Origin: an archaeon
GTDB taxonomy: Archaea > Hydrothermarchaeota > Hydrothermarchaeia > Hydrothermarchaeales > JALUUU01
Length of the DNA: 8,294 nt
Assembly: GCA_027021185.1 (NCBI GenBank)
Contig: JALUUU010000178.1
Span: 1-8,294 of the forward strand
Reading direction: 5' to 3'
Made by a program: the position numbers and the translations under genes. A model generated the notes under the pieces. It saw only the letters and a program-made list of their open reading frames with translations, was not told where the DNA came from and did no database searches. Below, piece after piece: positions 4,675 to 8,294 of the stretch; within the stretch, counting starts at the first letter, position 1, and each line of letters begins with the position of its first letter.

Positions 4675-6978
4675 ATGGATTACGGAGCTAAGGATATCGA
4701 GGTTTTGGAAGGGCTAGAGGCTGTCAGGAAACGCCCCAGCATGTATATTGGCAGCACGGGGCAGCGGGGGCTCCATCACCTGGTATACGAGGTCGTTGAC
4801 AACAGCATCGACGAGGCGTTAGCGGGCTACTGCACCCATATCCAGGTCACCCTCCACAAGGACAACAGCGTGAGCATCGAGGACGACGGCAGAGGCATAC
4901 CCGTGGACACCCATCCGAAATACGGCAAACCCGGGGTGGAGATAGCCATGACCATGCTCCACGCCGGGGGAAAGTTCGGCCGGAAGATCTACCGCATATC
5001 CGGGGGGCTCCACGGCGTGGGCGTGAGCGTCGTCAACGCCTTGTCCGAGTGGCTGGAGGTGGAGGTGAAGAGAGAGGGGAAAACCTTCTACCAGCGCTAC
5101 GAATACGGCAAACCCGTCACCCCCCTTGAGGTGAAGGGCCCTGCCGCCTCAACGGGCACCAAGATAACCTTCAAGCCCGACAAGACCATCTTCGAGGGCA
5201 TCGAGTTCAACGGGGAGGCCATATCCTCCAGGCTGAGGGAGCTGGCCTACCTCACAAAGGGCATAAAGATAACCTTCAGAGACGAGAGAACCGATACGGA
5301 GGAGGTGTATCACTACCCCGGGGGCATCACCGCCTTCGTGGAGTACCTCAACAGGAACAGGACCCCCCTCCACGACAAGATAATCTCCTTCGAGAAGAAG
5401 ACGGACAGCATCCAGGTGGAGGTGGCGATGCAGTACCACGACGGCTTCGCCGAGAACGTCTACGCCTTCGCCAACAGCATAAACACCCAGGAAGGCGGGA
5501 CCCACCTCATAGGCTTCAGGTCGGCCCTCACCAGGACCGTCAACGAGTACGGCAGGAGCAACGGCCTGCTCAAGAACGGGGAATCCCTCTCCGGGGAGGA
5601 CGTGAGGGAGGGCCTCACCTGCATAATAAGCGTTAAGCTGCCAGAGCCCCAGTTCGAGGGACAGACTAAGACGAAGCTGGGGAACAGCGAGATAAAAGGG
5701 ATAGTGGAGTCCCTCGTGGGGCGCGGGCTGGCAGAGTTCTTCGAGGAAAACCCCAAAGTCGCGAAAAGGATAATCGAGAAGGCGGTCATGGCCATGAGGG
5801 CCAGGGAGGCCGCCAGGAGGGCCAGGGAGCTCGTGAGGCGCAAGAGCGCCCTTGACGGGGCGTCTCTGCCCGGTAAGCTGGCCGACTGCTCGGAGCGCGA
5901 CCCCGAGAAATGCGAGCTGTACATCGTGGAGGGGGACAGCGCGGGGGGGAGCGCCAAGCAGGGCCGAGACAGGCGCTACCAGGCCATTCTGCCCTTGAGG
6001 GGCAAGATATTGAACGTGGAGAAGGCCAGGATAGACAAGATCTTCGAGAACGAGGAGATCAGGGCGATAATCACGGCCATAGGCACCGGGGTTGAGCCCG
6101 ACTTCAACATAGACAACCTGCGCTACCACAAGATAATCCTCATGGCAGACGCCGACGTGGACGGAGCCCACATCAGGACCCTGCTCCTGACCTTTTTCTA
6201 CCGCAAGATGAGGGAGCTGGTGGAGAAGGGGCACATATACATCGCCCAGCCGCCTCTATACAGGGTTAAGAAGGGTAAGAAGGAGTACTACGCCTACAAC
6301 GAGGAGGAGCTGGAGCAGATCTTCCAGCGGCTCAGCATCCAGAACCTCAGGTTCTACTCCGACGGCAGGGCGGTGGACAGGGAGACGGTTGAGAACCTCC
6401 TAAGAGACCTTAACCTCTACAGACACCTCCTCAGGAGGGCTGAGAGGGAGCTGGAGATCCCTAGGAAGCTCATCGAGGCGGTTCTGGAGGCTGAGGAGCT
6501 TACGCCGGAGAGCATAGCCGAGGCCATAGGGGACATGCCCGAGGTGGAGAACCTGAGGACGGAGGAGGGCGTGCTGAAGTTCACCTACGCTGGCGCGGAC
6601 ATGGACTCCAGAATATTCCTTTCCCAGGACTTCCGCAGGCTTAGAGAGATCTATCAAAAGACCAGGAGGGTTTTCCCCATGGTGGTTAAAAACAAGGCGG
6701 AGAAGGAGGTGGCAACCCCCTCGGAGCTCCTGGAGTACATGGCAATCCACGGGAAGAAAGGAGCAACCGTTCAGCGCTACAAGGGCCTGGGGGAGATGAA
6801 TCCCAGGCAGCTCTGGGAGACCACCATGAACCCGGAGACCAGGACGGTTCTTAACGTTACCGTGGAGGACGCCATGAGGGCGGACGAGATCTTCACGGTT
6901 TTGATGGGGGACAAGGTTGAGCCCCGCAGGGAATTCATAGCAAAGCACGCTAAGGAAGTGAGGGTGCTGGATATTTAG
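4675..6978 (+). CDS. gyrB: DNA gyrase subunit B, long form
   Basis: The 767-residue ATPase subunit of DNA gyrase, which with GyrA forms the A2B2 enzyme adding negative supercoils. GHKL ATPase: YEVVDNSIDEA with E39, N43, D46 and E47, then DDGRGIP (70-76) and the ATP lid with GGLHGVG (110-116). Transducer: QTKTK with K334, counterpart of the ATP-contacting E. coli K337. TOPRIM: EGDSAGG from E419 and DADVDG with D492, D494 and D496 bind the catalytic magnesium. The tail has RYKGLGEMN (701-709) and the GyrA-contact end finishing VLDI. Between D496 and R701 there are 205 residues, close to the E. coli spacing and far more than in short GyrB proteins, so it carries the bacterial-style insert (estimated 130-140 residues). 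The ATG at 4675 begins the conserved N-terminus. gyrA follows 28 nt downstream. Confidence 0.97.
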   Translation: MDYGAKDIEVLEGLEAVRKRPSMYIGSTGQRGLHHLVYEVVDNSIDEALAGYCTHIQVTLHKDNSVSIEDDGRGIPVDTHPKYGKPGVEIAMTMLHAGGKFGRKIYRISGGLHGVGVSVVNALSEWLEVEVKREGKTFYQRYEYGKPVTPLEVKGPAASTGTKITFKPDKTIFEGIEFNGEAISSRLRELAYLTKGIKITFRDERTDTEEVYHYPGGITAFVEYLNRNRTPLHDKIISFEKKTDSIQVEVAMQYHDGFAENVYAFANSINTQEGGTHLIGFRSALTRTVNEYGRSNGLLKNGESLSGEDVREGLTCIISVKLPEPQFEGQTKTKLGNSEIKGIVESLVGRGLAEFFEENPKVAKRIIEKAVMAMRAREAARRARELVRRKSALDGASLPGKLADCSERDPEKCELYIVEGDSAGGSAKQGRDRRYQAILPLRGKILNVEKARIDKIFENEEIRAIITAIGTGVEPDFNIDNLRYHKIILMADADVDGAHIRTLLLTFFYRKMRELVEKGHIYIAQPPLYRVKKGKKEYYAYNEEELEQIFQRLSIQNLRFYSDGRAVDRETVENLLRDLNLYRHLLRRAERELEIPRKLIEAVLEAEELTPESIAEAIGDMPEVENLRTEEGVLKFTYAGADMDSRIFLSQDFRRLREIYQKTRRVFPMVVKNKAEKEVATPSELLEYMAIHGKKGATVQRYKGLGEMNPRQLWETTMNPETRTVLNVTVEDAMRADEIFTVLMGDKVEPRREFIAKHAKEVRVLDI

Positions 6979-7006
6979 GAGAATGCCTGGAGGCTGAGAC
7001 AGGACC

Positions 7007-8294
7007 ATGGCCGGGGAGATCGTTATCCCTGTTAACATAGAGGAGGAGATGAGGCGTAGCTACATAGACTACGCCATGAGCGTTATCGTGGGCCGGGCCC
7101 TACCGGACGCCAGGGACGGCCTTAAGCCGGTCCACAGGCGCATCCTCTACGCCATGCACGAGCTGGGCACAACCCATAACAAGCCCTATAAAAAATCCGC
7201 CAGAATCGTGGGGGAGGTCCTGGGTAAGTACCATCCCCACGGCGACGCCGCGGTCTACGACGCCCTGGTTAGGATGACCCAGGACTTCTCCATGCGCTAC
7301 CCCCTAATCGACGGCCAGGGCAACTTCGGCAGCGTTGACGGCGACGCCCCCGCTGCCATGCGGTACACGGAGGTCAGGCTGGCGAGGATGGCGGAGGAGC
7401 TCCTGGAGGACATCGACAAGGAAACCGTTGACTTCATGCCCAACTTCGACGACTCCCTGGAGGAGCCCGTGGTCCTCCCCGGCAAGCTCCCAAATCTCCT
7501 GCTCAACGGCTCCGCCGGCATAGCCGTGGGCATGGCCACCAACATGCCCCCCCACAACCTCTGCGAGATCGTCGACGCGGTGACCGCGGTTATAGAAGAC
7601 CCGGATATAGAGGTCAGGGAGCTCCTGGAGTACGTTGAGGGACCGGATTTCCCCACGGGGGGAATAATCTGCGGCAGGCAGGGCATCCTGCGTGCCTACC
7701 ACACAGGCAGGGGGATCATCAGGATCAGGGGCAGGGTGTCGGTGGAGAAGGAGGACAACAGGGACAGGATAATCGTTTCAGAGCTCCCCTACCAGGTGAA
7801 CAAGGCCAAGCTCCTTGAGGACATAGCCAGGCTCGTCAGGGAGAAGAAGATAGACGGGATATCGGATCTCAGGGATGAAAGCGACAGGGAGGGCATGAGG
7901 GTCGTCATAGAGCTAAAGACCAATGCCGTTCCAAAGGTGGTTCTTAACAGGTTATACAAGCACACCCAGCTTGAGACCGCCTTCGGGATCATAAACCTGG
8001 CCCTGGTGAATGGGGAGCCCAGGGTGCTGACCCTTAAGGGCCTCATCCAGGAGTTCATCAACCACAGGAAAGAGGTGGTCAGGCGCAGAACCAGGTACGA
8101 GCTCGGGAAGGCCGAGAAGAGGGCTCACATCCTGGAGGGGCTCATGCTCGCCCTTGCGAATATAGACAGGGTCATTAAGATAATCAGGGCATCGAAGACC
8201 GCGGAGGACGCCAGGAAGGCCCTCCTCGGTGCCTTCACCCTCTCAGAGGTCCAGGCCAAGGCCATCCTGGATATGAGGCTTCAGCAGCTCGCCG
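7007..8294 (+). CDS. gyrA: DNA gyrase subunit A, N-terminal part (cut by window end)
   Basis: The breakage-reunion subunit of gyrase; 429 codons are visible and the frame is still open at the edge (full GyrA is about 800-850 residues). The catalytic tyrosine is Y120 in AAMRYTEVRL. KYHPHGDAAVYDALVRM (74-90) is the DNA-contacting helix; A81 stands where E. coli has Ser83 and D85 where it has Asp87. GSAGIAVGMATNMPPHN follows, corresponding to the region with the DNA-intercalating isoleucine, and SELPYQVNK marks the tower region. The last visible residues, ILDMRLQQLA, are in the coiled coil, so the C-terminal wrapping domain and the GyrA box that separates gyrase from topoisomerase IV are not seen; identity as GyrA rests on the gyrB neighbour and N-terminal sequence. 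The ATG at 7007 has GGAGG (6989-6993) 13 nt upstream; an earlier in-frame ATG at 6983 meets TGA at once. Confidence 0.95.
   Translation, partial: MAGEIVIPVNIEEEMRRSYIDYAMSVIVGRALPDARDGLKPVHRRILYAMHELGTTHNKPYKKSARIVGEVLGKYHPHGDAAVYDALVRMTQDFSMRYPLIDGQGNFGSVDGDAPAAMRYTEVRLARMAEELLEDIDKETVDFMPNFDDSLEEPVVLPGKLPNLLLNGSAGIAVGMATNMPPHNLCEIVDAVTAVIEDPDIEVRELLEYVEGPDFPTGGIICGRQGILRAYHTGRGIIRIRGRVSVEKEDNRDRIIVSELPYQVNKAKLLEDIARLVREKKIDGISDLRDESDREGMRVVIELKTNAVPKVVLNRLYKHTQLETAFGIINLALVNGEPRVLTLKGLIQEFINHRKEVVRRRTRYELGKAEKRAHILEGLMLALANIDRVIKIIRASKTAEDARKALLGAFTLSEVQAKAILDMRLQQLA

Noticed and set aside
5149..6234. Long open frame (361 codons) on the minus strand inside gyrB
   Set aside because: It lies fully antisense to clear gyrB catalytic domains, its protein is low-complexity in Leu, Val, Gly and Pro, and it has no motif; it is a by-product of GC-rich codon use.
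6400..7038. Minus-strand frame spanning the gyrB-gyrA junction
   Set aside because: Antisense to conserved gyrB and gyrA sequence, without promoter, ribosome site or motif.

Overview
This window looks archaeal. It carries a clamp-loader large subunit (RfcL), a PUA-less archaeal-looking TruA tail, TATA/BRE-type promoter sequences, and Shine-Dalgarno sites in front of several genes. In the GC-rich genes arginine is mostly AGG/AGA and isoleucine often ATA, a habit common in thermophilic archaea. The presence of gyrB-gyrA points to a gyrase-bearing, euryarchaeal-type lineage. I cannot name a genus from the sequence.

Left part (1-2118, GC-rich genes): the 3' end of a probable tRNA pseudouridine synthase (truA) runs on the plus strand and overlaps, tail to tail, the end of rfcL on the minus strand. 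rfcL is preceded by a 48-codon unrecognised cistron in the same direction, only 4 nt away. A TATA-rich gap (1731-1815) then serves this rfcL unit and a divergent winged-helix regulator.

Middle part (2119-4430, visibly AT-rich): a type II restriction-modification cassette on the minus strand. In transcription order it holds a small zinc-ribbon protein, a candidate 36-codon leader ORF whose stop overlaps the next start as TAATG, a beta-class amino-methyltransferase with an unusual DGPY motif IV, and a PD-(D/E)XK endonuclease whose start lies inside the methyltransferase gene. A perfect T-tract/A-tract hairpin separates the cassette from the convergent regulator. The base composition and mixed codon use suggest a transferred island placed between host genes.

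Right part (4431-8294, GC-rich): a 245-nt gap with divergent promoters, then gyrB (complete, 767 aa) and gyrA (5' part, 429 codons) as an operon. GyrB is the long form with an extra segment in the TOPRIM/tail region, as in E. coli, not the roughly 630-640-residue form I associate with most archaea. Gyrase introduces negative supercoils; RfcL loads the PCNA clamp; so the two flanks are DNA replication/topology genes with a defence cassette between them.

The most interesting parts are the four-part layout of the restriction-modification cassette (zinc ribbon and leader ORF included), the long GyrB in an archaeal setting, and the small cistron coupled to rfcL.
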